In this document: one piece after another, positions 1 to 9,579 of the stretch
Layout of the letters: every line of letters begins with the position of its first letter
Position numbering within the stretch: position 1 is the first letter of the stretch
DNA from: Aurantiochytrium sp. KH105
Lineage: Eukaryota; Sar; Bigyra; Thraustochytrida; Thraustochytriidae
Direction of reading: 5' to 3'
NCBI GenBank assembly: GCA_003116975.1
Contig: BGKB01000123.1
Span: 124,001 to 188,000, forward strand
DNA length: 64,000 nucleotides
Translations under genes and position numbers: made by a program
The notes under the pieces: generated by a model
Seen by the model: the letters and a program-made list of their open reading frames with translations, nothing else
The model's database searches: none
What the model was told of the DNA's origin: nothing

Positions 1-2
1 AC

Positions 3-170
3 TCGCATCAAGGCGCGCCTCCTCCGTATCATCAAATGGCCCCGTCACCGGGTCCTAACTCGGCAATGCACCATCCTGGAGCAGGCCAGGTCGGCGCCCG
101 CATGGAGACGCCTCCTCATCTTCAGCACCCGCAGCATTCCCAGCCGCAGCAGCATGCTCATCAAGAATAG
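3..170 (+). CDS. C-terminal end of a His/Gln/Pro-rich protein (partial)
   Basis: The third forward frame is open from the window edge to a TAG at 168-170 and gives 55 residues. They are rich in Pro, His and Gln (for example HLQHPQHSQPQQHAHQE at the end). The composition is that of a disordered tail, as in many transcription or RNA-binding factors, but no domain is visible and the function cannot be named. The upstream part lies outside the window. The frame choice rests on composition and on the absence of stops; the other two forward frames give less biased peptides or stop early. Confidence 0.5.
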   Translation, partial: SHQGAPPPYHQMAPSPGPNSAMHHPGAGQVGARMETPPHLQHPQHSQPQQHAHQE

Positions 171-461
171 ACCAGCAGACGACTAACGAACGGGCAGACG
201 GATTGACTGAAATTGACGATCTAGCCAGGTGGTGGGTTTCTTCGTGAACACCAAATGCGCACTCGCATGAGCGAGAGTCATTTGCGAGATCACATGGCAA
301 GAGCCCTTTGCAAAACAAATCTGAACTTGAAATGGCGAGATATGTGATTCTATTCGGTGCTTGTTTGCAAGAGAGAACAGAAAAGGAAGGAATGGGATGA
401 GAAAGGGGGGAAATGGGAAAGGAAAAGGAGAGAAAAAAGGACCACTTGCTTGCCTGTTTGA

Positions 462-1002
462 CAAGTGGTTTGCTTGACAATTGCTTGCTTATTGCTTGCT
501 TATTGCTTGCTTATTGCTTGACAATTGCTTGACAATTGCTTGACAATTGCTTGACAATTGCTTGACAATCGCTTGACAATTGCTTGACAATTGCTTGACA
601 ATTGCTTGACAATTGCTTGACAATTGCTTGACAATTGCTTGACAATTGCTTGACAATTGCTTGACTATTGCTTGACAATTGCTTGACTATTGCTTGATTA
701 TTGCTTGACAATTGCTTGATTATTGCTTGCTTATTGCTTGATTATTGCTTGCTTATTGCTTGACAATTGCTTGCTTATTGCTTGACAATTGCTTGCTTAT
801 TGCTTGACAATTGCTTGCTTATTGCTTGCTTATTGCTTGCTTATTGCTTGCTTATTGCTTGACAATTGCTTGACAATTGCTTGACAATTGCTTGACAATT
901 GCTTGACAATTGCTTGACAATTGCTTGACAATTGCTTGACAATTGCTTGACAATTGCCTGACAATTGCTTGACAATTGCTTGCTTGCTTGCTTGCTTGCT
1001 TG
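462..1002. repeat. 11-bp minisatellite (TTGCTTGACAA / TTGCTTGCTTA)
   Basis: About 48 copies of an 11-bp unit run head to tail. Two variants alternate in blocks: one ends in GACAA and one ends in GCTTA. The array closes with a pure GCTT run near 981-1002. Because 11 is not a multiple of three, the short ORF read through it on the minus strand is an artefact. The rest of 171-1187 holds only the AG-rich 3' flank of the upstream gene and the 3' flank of the CorA gene. Confidence 0.95.
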
Positions 1003-1187
1003 CATGTATACATGATGAAATTTGTCAAAGGTTGTTAATGCATAACCTGATTATCTCCCAGGGATCAAGCTCAGTCTCGAGGAACGCGATGACGCCGTCA
1101 GCAGCGCGGCATACGCCATAAGCAAGTCAAGTGCAAACGAGAAGCAGAGGCCGTCCAATGGAAAAATAGAGATTATGCACAACTAGA

Positions 1188-2831
1188 TTAGGTAATAAGA
1201 AGACCCGCGCGGTAAATGCCATAAAACATAAAGGCCACGATGAGCGGAACAGCGACCATGACGCCCCCGAACCAACCCCAAAACCAATGCGGGTCCTCTG
1301 CAACGCCCGAGTTGAGATTCATACCAAAGAGGGCAGCAATGAGCGCGCCAATTGCGGCTGCAGAGGTTACACTAGTGACGAGCAGGTCGATGCCGAGGAG
1401 CTTGTTACGCGCCGAATCGAGGCGCAGCGTGATGGTCCCAATGGCTGAATCGATCTCGCTACGCAGCGCCTCAACCTGTGAAAAGGTGCCGTCAATTGCC
1501 TGCGCATAGTTTTCCACCAAGAGTTCAATGTCTTCGTGGTCCACGCACCAAATCTCCTCGCGATCGTCATTGTAGTAGTCTGGGAAATTGTGCACCTTGT
1601 CAAGGTTCATGAGCGCCATGTCGCGGTCATTTTCGAGAAGCTCTTCAAAAGCGGCTTGGACACCGAGAAGACGCGATGAAATCTTGGACACGCGCGACTT
1701 GGCCTGGCGCAGACGCTCAATCGTGACACCCGAGGAGGTCTTGATGATCTCTTCCACAGTCGTATGGACCTCTGGCGTCAATTTTGTCACCTCGTCGTGC
1801 AAAAGCTGGCATATAGTGACAAAAATGCTCTCTAGCGAGCGCATGGAAAAGGAGACGGAGGCCGATTCCTCGCCAGCGTCACGGAGACGCTGCATTAGAG
1901 TAGAAAGAATCGAGTCAGCGCCGTCCGGAACAAAAACGAGGGTCTTGTTGTAGAACAGCAGCGCGCGAATGGGCTGCAAATTGACCAAAATTGAGTGTCG
2001 CCGGGCGAGGATGCCTGGGTCCCGGGACTGGGCAAACGAGGGGTCAAGTACGCGGATGTCACGATGCTGCAAGGTGCCCTTGAATCGCCTACGCACAGCA
2101 GCAGGGTCTTCAAGTGCCGCAGCAGTGATCTCGAGCTCCTCGAGTGTATTCATCGGCAAAAGCCGCGGTTCGGGAACCATGCGTCTCGCTTCTTGCATAA
2201 TGTCATCGCGTCGTAGCTCGACAAAATCCATCTGTCCGTTGTCTCTAAACTCTAGCACAAGCATGGGTTGCTGTTTATGCACGAATCGTTTCTTTGTCGA
2301 CTTGGTGTGAAAGAGCGGTTCTTCAAGATCGAGGCCGAGACTTGAGAGGCGATTGCGCGCCATCATCACCTTGGGCGAGAGTCGGGCGTCGCTAATGTCG
2401 CTGTAACGCGGCTCGTCTTCGTGCTCGCGTTCGCAGGCCTCGGTGTTCAGCAAGATGCCATCGGGCTCGTCCCCAGGGTAATGATCGATCTGAACATCGA
2501 TGCGGTCGCGGTTCTCTTCGTCTGCGAGTGCACTGTCGTCCTCGTCTTCCTCTTCGATGTCGTGATCGTTGGACCCGGAATCGGAGTCGCCCACCTCGTC
2601 GCTATTGTCCCTGCGCCACGAAATCTCCCCCGCAGCGTTCGACCCGACCGACTCGCAGTATAGCGCCTCGCCGCCTCGCCGTGCTTCGCTATCGCGCGGG
2701 ACCATGGCGGCGCGGGCCGCCGCGGAGTCTTCATCGCTGGCGCTCGCGTTGTCGTCGTCCGCGCCGCGGCTCCCCACGCGCCCGTTTCCCCCGTGGCGGT
2801 CGCGTTGGCGCTGCGCCCTCGAAGGGTTCAT
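1188..2831 (-). CDS. CorA/MRS2-family magnesium transporter
   Basis: Magnesium channel/transporter of the CorA superfamily, acting in a membrane (plasma, vacuolar or mitochondrial; not decidable here). From the ATG at 2831 the protein has 547 residues. The N-terminal third is acidic and disordered. A cytosolic helical domain follows, then two C-terminal membrane helices. The signature GMN lies at about residue 502, at the end of TM1 (LFGMNLNSG), with TM2 close to the C-terminus. The frame is open to 3317 (709 aa), but the extra N-terminus is low-complexity Arg/Gly/Asp sequence that runs over a cluster of CGCAAGTG elements at 3046-3119, so I prefer the start at 2831. It diverges from the zinc transporter gene at 3765. 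Confidence 0.88.
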   Translation of the reverse strand: MNPSRAQRQRDRHGGNGRVGSRGADDDNASASDEDSAAARAAMVPRDSEARRGGEALYCESVGSNAAGEISWRRDNSDEVGDSDSGSNDHDIEEEDEDDSALADEENRDRIDVQIDHYPGDEPDGILLNTEACEREHEDEPRYSDISDARLSPKVMMARNRLSSLGLDLEEPLFHTKSTKKRFVHKQQPMLVLEFRDNGQMDFVELRRDDIMQEARRMVPEPRLLPMNTLEELEITAAALEDPAAVRRRFKGTLQHRDIRVLDPSFAQSRDPGILARRHSILVNLQPIRALLFYNKTLVFVPDGADSILSTLMQRLRDAGEESASVSFSMRSLESIFVTICQLLHDEVTKLTPEVHTTVEEIIKTSSGVTIERLRQAKSRVSKISSRLLGVQAAFEELLENDRDMALMNLDKVHNFPDYYNDDREEIWCVDHEDIELLVENYAQAIDGTFSQVEALRSEIDSAIGTITLRLDSARNKLLGIDLLVTSVTSAAAIGALIAALFGMNLNSGVAEDPHWFWGWFGGVMVAVPLIVAFMFYGIYRAGLLIT

Positions 2832-3044
2832 GGCGTTCGACGTGCGTCGTCGTCGCGATGCCGCCGCCCTCGGCCGTACCCGCCGCGCAGGGGTGTGGAC
2901 GTGGGGGGAAGGCGAGGCCGGCCAGCCCGCCGGGCCCTCCGCAGGCACGCCGTCGCCCTCGCCGCCGTCGTCGTCGCCGTCGCCGTCGCCGTCTTCGTGA
3001 TCGTCTTCCGGGTCTCCGCCTCGCGCCGCCAGGAATCGGCTTGG

Positions 3045-3120
3045 GCGCAAGTCGGTTATAGCCGCGCCCGCAAGTGGCCTGTTTCCGCGCCGCAAGTGCG
3101 CTATTCCCGAGCCGCAAGTG
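3045..3120. promoter_or_regulatory. Four CGCAAGT elements at ~22-bp spacing
   Basis: CGCAAGT occurs at 3046, 3069, 3091 and 3113, all in the same orientation, spaced 23, 22 and 22 bp (about two helical turns). The first copy continues as GCGCAAGTCGGTTATA. The cluster is 215-290 bp upstream of the preferred CorA start and is the best promoter candidate for that gene. Function is inferred from clustering and recurrence elsewhere in the window. Confidence 0.55.
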
Positions 3121-3419
3121 GCCCTCCGGCCTTTACCCCGCTTGCGTGGGACCCTCGCGGAGAATCTGCAGGTGCCGCACATAGTGCATGGAGGGCGCCT
3201 GCCCGTGCTGGTCGTGGCATTGGCATGCTGGCATGGGCGTCGGGGCGTGGCTGGAACTCGGCCCGAGGCCTCCTCGATCTTCTTCCTGCGCTCCTCCTCG
3301 GTCCCGCTTCCCGCCACAGCTGCTGCAGCTAGCGTTCAGCCGCAGAGGATCTGGCGGGTGGCCGCGAAGGGCAGGCGGGACCGGGGCCACGGCGCCCGCG
3401 CCACCCGTGCGCGGCGCGG

Positions 3420-3469
3420 CGCAAGTGGAGAAAAGCGGCATAACCCACTTGCGCGGCGGCAGCGCAAGT
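3420..3469. promoter_or_regulatory. CGCAAGTGGAGAA repeats flanking an inverted CACTTGCG
   Basis: CGCAAGTGGAGAA is present at 3420 and again at 3463. Between them, at 3440-3454, lies the inverse-orientation form CATAACCCACTTGCG. This lies about 300 bp upstream of the ZnT-like gene at 3765 and is a candidate promoter for it. A GATT/GATC/GATG tetranucleotide tract follows at 3531-3590. Confidence 0.5.
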
Positions 3470-3764
3470 GGAGAATGGGCGGCGTCTTCCCACACGCGGC
3501 GAGGGGTCGAGGGACAGAGCGAATGCTGATCGATCGATGATTGATTGATCGATGATTGATTGATCCATCCATCGATCGATCGGTCGGTCGAGCAGAGCCC
3601 AGACGCGCAGAGCCCGGGCGAGGACGCGCGGGCGGAGGGAGGAGGGAGGCCGCCTCGGCGCACGCGCAGAGACCGCGGCCGCGCTCTCGCGCTCTCGCGC
3701 TCTCCGCGCTCTCTGCGCTGGCCCGGCGGCCCGGGCGGAGCGAGATTGGGCGACGGGGACGGGG

Positions 3765-5264
3765 ATGATGAAGGACAAGACGGCGCGCGAGGGCGCCGCG
3801 GGGTACGGCAGCATTGGCAGGGCGTCGGGGCGGTCGGACAGCGCGGAGGCGGTGGCCTCGGAGAATTCCTTGCTCTTGAATGGGGAGGGCAGCTCCTCGA
3901 GAAGGTCGAGCGCCCTGGATGCGCCGTCGCTGTCGAACTTTGTGGGCTTCGTGGAGTACGGCAAGAGCGAGGACTGCGAGCCTGGCGTGCAGGAGTCGCC
4001 CGAGTCCAAGGCGGCCCGGCGTAAACTGGTGCGCGCAACTCTGATCTGCTTCACATTCATGCTCGTTGAGATCGTCGGTGGCTACATCGCTGGCAGTCTC
4101 GCAATCATGACCGACGCTGCGCACCTGCTCTCTGACGTGGCCGGGTTTCTGATCTCGCTCTTTGCGCTTTACCTGGGCAACCGCAAGGCTACGCCCACGC
4201 TAAGCTTTGGGTTCAAACGGGCTGAAATTGTCGGAGCTGTCATGAGTGTGATGCTCATCTGGTTTCTCACTGGCGTGCTTCTGTGGGAGGCGATTTTGCG
4301 CACCCAGGGTATTGTGAATCACTCTCGCTCTTCTATGGTGGACGGCAAGGTCATGACAATCGTCGCCGGATTCGGACTCGTTGCGAACTTGACTCTCCTT
4401 CTTGTGCTGGGGCATGATCACAGCCACCTTGGTGGGGGCCACGGACACAGCCATGGGGGCGAAGATGACGATCATGGCCACAGCCATGGAGCCAAAACAG
4501 ATCATGGTCATAGCCACGGCACCAAAAAGGACCACGGTCACGGTCACGACCACGGGCACGGACATGACCACGGCCATGGCCACGGTCATGGTGGTGATGA
4601 CCATGGCCACAGCCACGGGGGTCACAGCGATAGCAAGCCCGGTGAACTTCACGTGAACGTGAGCGAACCGACGAGCAAACCAAAGCACGCAAATATTAAC
4701 GTGACTGCCGCATACGTTCACGCGATCGGGGATCTTATTCAGAGTATTGGCGTTTGCATTGCCGGTATTCTCATTTGGATTTTCCCCGGCGAGACGCATC
4801 CTCATGTGCAGCTAGCAGACCCAATCGTGACGTTCTTGTTCTCGATTATGGTACTCATGTCAACGTACAGCGTGCTCAAGACGTCCATGAATGTGCTCAT
4901 GGAGGGCGTTCCGGACGGCGTGGATCCCCTCGACTTCGCGCGGGAGCTCATGAGCATCGAAGGTGTGGAGGACGTGCATCATTTGCACATTTGGAGCCTT
5001 ACGGTGGGCGAGCCTTCTCTTTCGGTCCATATTGTGGTTTCGGATAGCTATGACATGGAACTGGCGCTGCAGCGCGCGCAACACGTCTTTCGTGCGCGTG
5101 GTATTTCGCATACCACCGTGCAAGTTGAGCGCCGCGCCACGGATCGGATTTGCGACGCAGACATGGACTGCATCGGATCCCCGTGCGACCGCTACGCGCT
5201 GGAGTGCTCGAAGAACGGAACCTGCTTTGTGAACGACCTCTCACTTCCTCCAACTAGCATCTGA
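3765..5264 (+). CDS. CDF/ZnT-family zinc transporter with His-rich loop
   Basis: Cation diffusion facilitator of the ZnT type (SLC30-like), exporting Zn2+ from the cytosol into vesicles or out of the cell in exchange for protons. The 499 residues show a Ser-rich cytosolic N-terminus and six membrane helices starting near residue 90. The metal-site pair in TM2 is H120/D124 (TDAAHLLSD) and the matching pair is in TM5 (YVHAIGDLIQS). Between TM4 and TM5 is a very His-rich loop (about 217-281, HGHSHG-type repeats). A cytosolic C-terminal domain follows. The last ~40 residues add six cysteines (CDADMDC to GTCF), which is unusual for the family and may be an extra metal-binding tail. The start is the first ATG of the frame. 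Confidence 0.95.
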   Translation: MMKDKTAREGAAGYGSIGRASGRSDSAEAVASENSLLLNGEGSSSRRSSALDAPSLSNFVGFVEYGKSEDCEPGVQESPESKAARRKLVRATLICFTFMLVEIVGGYIAGSLAIMTDAAHLLSDVAGFLISLFALYLGNRKATPTLSFGFKRAEIVGAVMSVMLIWFLTGVLLWEAILRTQGIVNHSRSSMVDGKVMTIVAGFGLVANLTLLLVLGHDHSHLGGGHGHSHGGEDDDHGHSHGAKTDHGHSHGTKKDHGHGHDHGHGHDHGHGHGHGGDDHGHSHGGHSDSKPGELHVNVSEPTSKPKHANINVTAAYVHAIGDLIQSIGVCIAGILIWIFPGETHPHVQLADPIVTFLFSIMVLMSTYSVLKTSMNVLMEGVPDGVDPLDFARELMSIEGVEDVHHLHIWSLTVGEPSLSVHIVVSDSYDMELALQRAQHVFRARGISHTTVQVERRATDRICDADMDCIGSPCDRYALECSKNGTCFVNDLSLPPTSI

Positions 5265-6151
5265 GTTCGAGGTTTACTGAGCTCAAGTTCGACCAGCCCG
5301 AGTACCAACATTAGCATATTGTCATCCAAGATACAGGTCTCACTGGCATTTGAAGGTGCTCAAGGTTTTGAAGCATTTGTTGTACCCCACGCTTGATCCT
5401 GACGAGGTCGGATCATAGGAGGAAGCAATGGAAGCTCCTAGTGCTGACGTGAACACTGGGGAGGAGGGAAATGTAATGTGGCATGCTAGAGAACGTAGTC
5501 AAAACGCCATCACGAAGGCGCACACGAGAAAGGAAGCGCGAATCTTTAATTAAAATAATATTTTACAGAAAGACTCCCTGTCTTCGAATTATGTATTGAT
5601 ACCATCTTCGCACGGAGTGCAACGGTCTCCAACTTTCGTGTGGCGGCTCTTTACTCTCGTGTGACAGGTGTTCGGCTCCTCGATTTTCACATAATCGAGT
5701 GCGTGCCCCTTGGTTTTGGAATTGTAACTTCCTCTGGCATTTTTTTCGATGCTCGCGCAAGATCGAGTATTCTGTCGATGCAATGTGATTTTAAGATTGC
5801 GCAAAGACGGTAAGGCACAACACGCCATACTTTGGAGATAGACTACTACATGCGTTTTGTTATTGATATTATGGAGAGAGGTGGCGGGAAGTCACGTGAG
5901 AAAAAAGGCAGCTCCTTACCATGCTATATCGCAGACAGTGCGTTGCCAGCAAGCTTGGAAAGACAAAAGTTTAAAATTGCAACGCCGCGGGAGAAAACAG
6001 TTGAACACACACAAAAAGGTTTTCTACATTGACGGCGATGCGACACAGAGGCGGCACATACATACACACTTGGGTCCACTGAAAACGGGACTCGGCACAA
6101 GACATGACAAATTCTGGCTGCACAGTGCGAGGTCGCGCAACGACAAACATT
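5265..6151. other. Intergenic region between convergent genes
   Basis: This stretch separates the 3' ends of the zinc transporter (+) and the MFS gene (-). Its base composition is markedly more AT-rich than the coding flanks. I see no credible gene, repeat or RNA in it; it should contain both 3' untranslated regions. Confidence 0.6.
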
Positions 6152-7684
6152 TTAGATGTCGTCACCAGCGGTCTTGGACCTGTCGTATGCGAGACGCAGG
6201 TAAGCAAAGCGGTCCTTAATGGCAAGCACTGGAATACAGCCAATGATCATAATGACGCCGCCGATAATGAAGGTCAAATCCACGCTGCCAACGACTTCGG
6301 GAGCAAGCGCACTGACAAAAACCAGGTTGGAAAGGTTGATAACAGCGCGATCCCAGCCTGTAATGAGACCCTCCAGCGAAGTATGCGCAGAAAAGACGTA
6401 CTCGAGCTTGGTTTCGTACACCGCCGTCTGCCAGGCGATAAAGACCATCAAGGCAAAGACAATCGAGGTGAAAAAGGCCCAATGTCCGGCAGTGGTGTCG
6501 GCGATGTAAGAAATGGTGGCAATGATCCAGAACATGGTTCCGAGCGTGTAGCCGCCAGCCGCAAACGTGTAGAAGCGCTTGGTCTTCTCCATGTAGTATG
6601 CCGCGATGATGGCAGTGGGAATGGCCAATCCAATGCCGGCAGCTGAGGCCAAAAAGCTGTACGATGAGATCTCGGCGGGGAAAACGCGGCTAATGCTCGA
6701 GTAAATCACCAGGACAGGGCCAGATACGATAAAGTCGCTAAGCGCCAACTTGGCAAAACGCTGGTTGGTAAAGAGCATCTTGGTGCCGCGAACGAGACCC
6801 GTGTAGTCCTTGGGCTCGCCAGCAGCAGAGGGCGCCGTGGGCGGGAGGTCGCGGACCGAGAGCAGCATGAGAATGAAAAAGACAGTGGGGACAACAGCCA
6901 TCATGACGTTGAAAGCACGAATATCTGTGGGCTGGTAGCAGCAAAACGCGTCCTTGGCGTCAGCGTAGTCGTCAAGGCAATCGACATAGGTATCGTTTGC
7001 AGCGGCAACAGCCAATTCGCTGAGCTGCGAGGCAGAGAAGATGCTCGTGTCGCAGGACTTGAGCGTGGTATCGACGACTTCGTTGTCCGTGAGGGCAAAC
7101 ATGTCAGCGAGCACAAGCGCTGCGCCGGAACCGAGCAGGGAAAGCAGACTGATGAGGGCGGTAGCCAGGGCGCGCTCTCTCTCCGGGAACCAGCGGTTCG
7201 AGACAGCGAGAATCGATGCAGACACAGTGGTGCCCACACAGGAGGCCAAAGATCTGCCCACGAGCACGCCGGCAAAGTTGGTGCCGCTGGCGAGCCAAAT
7301 CCACGAGGATGCCATGATGGCAAACCCACCAACGAGCGTGACCTTGAGGCCCCATCGGTCGATGGCATAGGCGCCGGGGAAGTAGGCCACGAGCAGGATG
7401 ATGGAGTCGAGCACGCTCATAAAGTCGACGCCGAGGCCCTGCGAGCTAAAGGACTCGTTGGGAATGTCAAAGTACTTGGCGTACGCGGGCGCGATGGGCA
7501 CTTGACGGGACGTGTGCATGTTCCACGACGCGTACATGAGGCCGATGGTGAGGCAGACCGCCCATCGTCGCTTGTACACCTTGATCTTGCCGGTCTTCTC
7601 ATCGATGACATACTCGCGCGGCGGGTTGATCTCCTTCTCGGCGGCCACCACCTCGGCCGAGACCTTTGCGTCTTCTTCGGCCAT
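6152..7684 (-). CDS. MFS transporter, possibly SLC49/FLVCR-like
   Basis: Twelve-helix major facilitator of 510 residues. The N-terminal cytosolic segment ends in YKRRWAVCL, directly before TM1. The TM2-TM3 loop carries the MFS-type sequence DRWGLKVTLVGG, and TM4 is followed by RWFPERERALAT, the pattern seen in many SLC49 (FLVCR) and related anion/organic-solute carriers. A long loop between TM6 and TM7 contains several acidic residues and a CC pair (AFCCYQ). The substrate cannot be read from the sequence; heme, choline or other organic solutes are only family-level options. Start chosen at the first ATG, with a short Glu/Lys-rich tail before TM1. Confidence is high for MFS and low for the subfamily. 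Confidence 0.85.
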   Translation of the reverse strand: MAEEDAKVSAEVVAAEKEINPPREYVIDEKTGKIKVYKRRWAVCLTIGLMYASWNMHTSRQVPIAPAYAKYFDIPNESFSSQGLGVDFMSVLDSIILLVAYFPGAYAIDRWGLKVTLVGGFAIMASSWIWLASGTNFAGVLVGRSLASCVGTTVSASILAVSNRWFPERERALATALISLLSLLGSGAALVLADMFALTDNEVVDTTLKSCDTSIFSASQLSELAVAAANDTYVDCLDDYADAKDAFCCYQPTDIRAFNVMMAVVPTVFFILMLLSVRDLPPTAPSAAGEPKDYTGLVRGTKMLFTNQRFAKLALSDFIVSGPVLVIYSSISRVFPAEISSYSFLASAAGIGLAIPTAIIAAYYMEKTKRFYTFAAGGYTLGTMFWIIATISYIADTTAGHWAFFTSIVFALMVFIAWQTAVYETKLEYVFSAHTSLEGLITGWDRAVINLSNLVFVSALAPEVVGSVDLTFIIGGVIMIIGCIPVLAIKDRFAYLRLAYDRSKTAGDDI

Positions 7685-7742
7685 TATTATCTTCCTCGCC
7701 TGCGCCCGCGTCCGCGCCCACGCTCACGCTCTCGCTTTCGCC

Positions 7743-8356
7743 TCTCGTCTCGTCTCGTCTCGTCTCGTCTCGTCTCGTCTGGTCTTGCCGTACGTGCTTT
7801 GCTTTGCCTTGCTTTGCTTTGCTTGCGTACGTTGCAGTGGCCAGCCGCGCGTGCGACTCTGCTCACTCTCGCGCAGGCGATATGGAACTGCCGTGCGTCG
7901 GCTGCTGCGCTGCTGCTCGGTCGTCGGTCGGCGGTCGCTCTCGCTCGCTCGCTCGCAGGCGGTCGCCGGGCAGGCCCCGCGTGTGCAGGCAGCCTCGGTC
8001 TCGGTCTCGGTCTCGGTCTCGGTTTCGGACTCGGACCCGGGCTCGGTCGCGGTCTCGGTCTCGGTCTCGGTTTTGGTCGCGCTCGCAGTCGCGGGCGCGC
8101 CCGTGGCCGCGGGGTGGCGCGGGGCCGGTCGGCGTGGACTGGCCTCGCGCTTTCTTGCTTTCTTTCTCTCTGTTCTTTCTTTCTCCGCCCCGCACTCCTA
8201 GCGCGGCGCCTAGCGCACCTCTAGCGCACCCTGCCTCCGCCTGCCTGCCCGCCGCCACGCGCATGCCGCGCCACGAGGTGCGTGCACGCGCCGCGCGGCT
8301 TGCGGCTTCCTGCAGCAGCGGCAGCCTGCCTGCGTGCGTGCCTCGTTCCCTCCGGC

Positions 8357-8399
<43 letters not shown>

Positions 8400-9170
8400 T
8401 CGGGGCGGGAGAGGAGGACGGAGAGGAGCGGCAGGAGAGGAGCGGAGCGGAGTGGATGGAGTGGACTCGCGCGGTGCAGCCGCCAGGCCGGCGATCTGTG
8501 TCCTCGCTGTGAGAGAGTCCTTTCCGCGCCTCTTCTACATTATTATCTCTGTGTCTGTTTCACTTTCATTCTTTCTTTCTTTCTTTCTTTTTCTCAGTTG
8601 CTTTCTTCCTTTTTCAGGACAATGGCCAGTGGATTGACTGTGAACTCTAGGAAACGGAGAAGGCGCAGCAGCAGCATGACCTGGCTGCAGCTGGTCGTGC
8701 TCGCGCTCCTGCTGCAGCTGCAGCAGGCGGCACCGAGATCAGCACGCTCGCACGCGCGTGCACGAAGGGACGCGCTGAGCAAGCGACTGCGACTGCGACT
8801 ACAGACTACAGCGGCAGCAGCTGCAACCTGCTGCAAGGAGCGAGCGGGCACGGCCCAGCACCCACCGAGAGCGAGTTCTGCCGTAACAACAAAAAGATAA
8901 GAAGGGTGCGTGCACACGCACTACGCGCGTGTGTTGTGAAAACACGCGCGCGCGACACAGGACTCGACTAGGCTAGCGCGGCGAGATGATGCAAGACGAG
9001 ACGAGACGAGACTTGAGTACGCAAGCGTGGCCGAGACCTTCTCTGCGCGGAAAAGTCGTGTCGCTCTCGGAGAAAATGCAGCGCGCGGGCGATGCCCAGG
9101 CGCTCGCTCCGCCGCGGCTTACGGCTTACGGCTTACGGCTTGCGGCTAACGGCTTGCGGCTAGCGGCTTA
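7743..9170. repeat. Cluster of simple repeats upstream of the MFS gene
   Basis: Within the long spacer 7685-9579 several short tandem repeats follow one another. There is a TCTCG pentanucleotide array (7743-7779), a GGTCTC array around 7996-8030 and again near 8050-8075, a CAGG array (8356-8399), a TTTC tract (8566-8592), and a degenerate heptanucleotide array GGCTTAC (about 9116-9170). The spacer is otherwise GC-rich without clear coding potential, apart from the weak candidate at 8623. Confidence 0.85.
8623..8900 (+). CDS. Weak candidate for a small secreted or membrane-anchored protein
   Basis: An ATG directly follows a long pyrimidine tract ending in TTTTTCAG, which could be a 3' splice site or just the CT-rich leader. 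The 92-residue frame has a basic N-terminus (SRKRRRRSS), then one hydrophobic helix (LQLVVLALLLQLQ), then an Arg/Ala-rich tail. That layout resembles a signal anchor. No family is recognised, composition is biased, and no partner exon was found upstream. It may be chance. Confidence 0.2.
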
Positions 9171-9579
9171 CTATTTGTGGTGGGTGTGGCTGCCGCGCGT
9201 GTCAAGCAAGGTTGGTCTAGTCAAGAATTCGCGGCGACAGACACAAGCACTTGGGTCGTGTCGGCCTTCCCGGCCCGCCGGTCACTTTACAGCACCAGCA
9301 CCAGTACGTACTAGGCCTAGTCAAGGCTTTGATGATGCTTTTGCGTTATTAGGATCATCATGATGATCGATGAGGATGATCGATGAGATGAGGGAACTGG
9401 GTCGGAGGCTCGAGGAGGCGATGAAGGGTGAGCAGGACAAGGCACAGGCAAGCAAGCCCTTAAAAAACAAAATCAAAACATCCAGCCATTGAGTATTGGC
9501 GCCATCTGCACGCAGAACAGCTGACTGACTGACGGCTCACGATGCATGTGCACAGCGGATTCCAACTTGTGAATCTTCA

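Noticed and set aside
511..711. ORF of 66 residues through the 11-bp minisatellite
   Set aside because: It is a by-product of a stop-free repeat; the unit length (11) is not a codon multiple and the peptide simply repeats.
462..1002. Possible CRISPR array
   Set aside because: Repeats are contiguous 11-mers without unique spacers, in a eukaryotic genome.
9116..9170. GGCTTAC heptanucleotide array as internal telomeric sequence
   Set aside because: The unit is not a TTTAGGG or TTAGGG type and is degenerate; it is better called a simple repeat.
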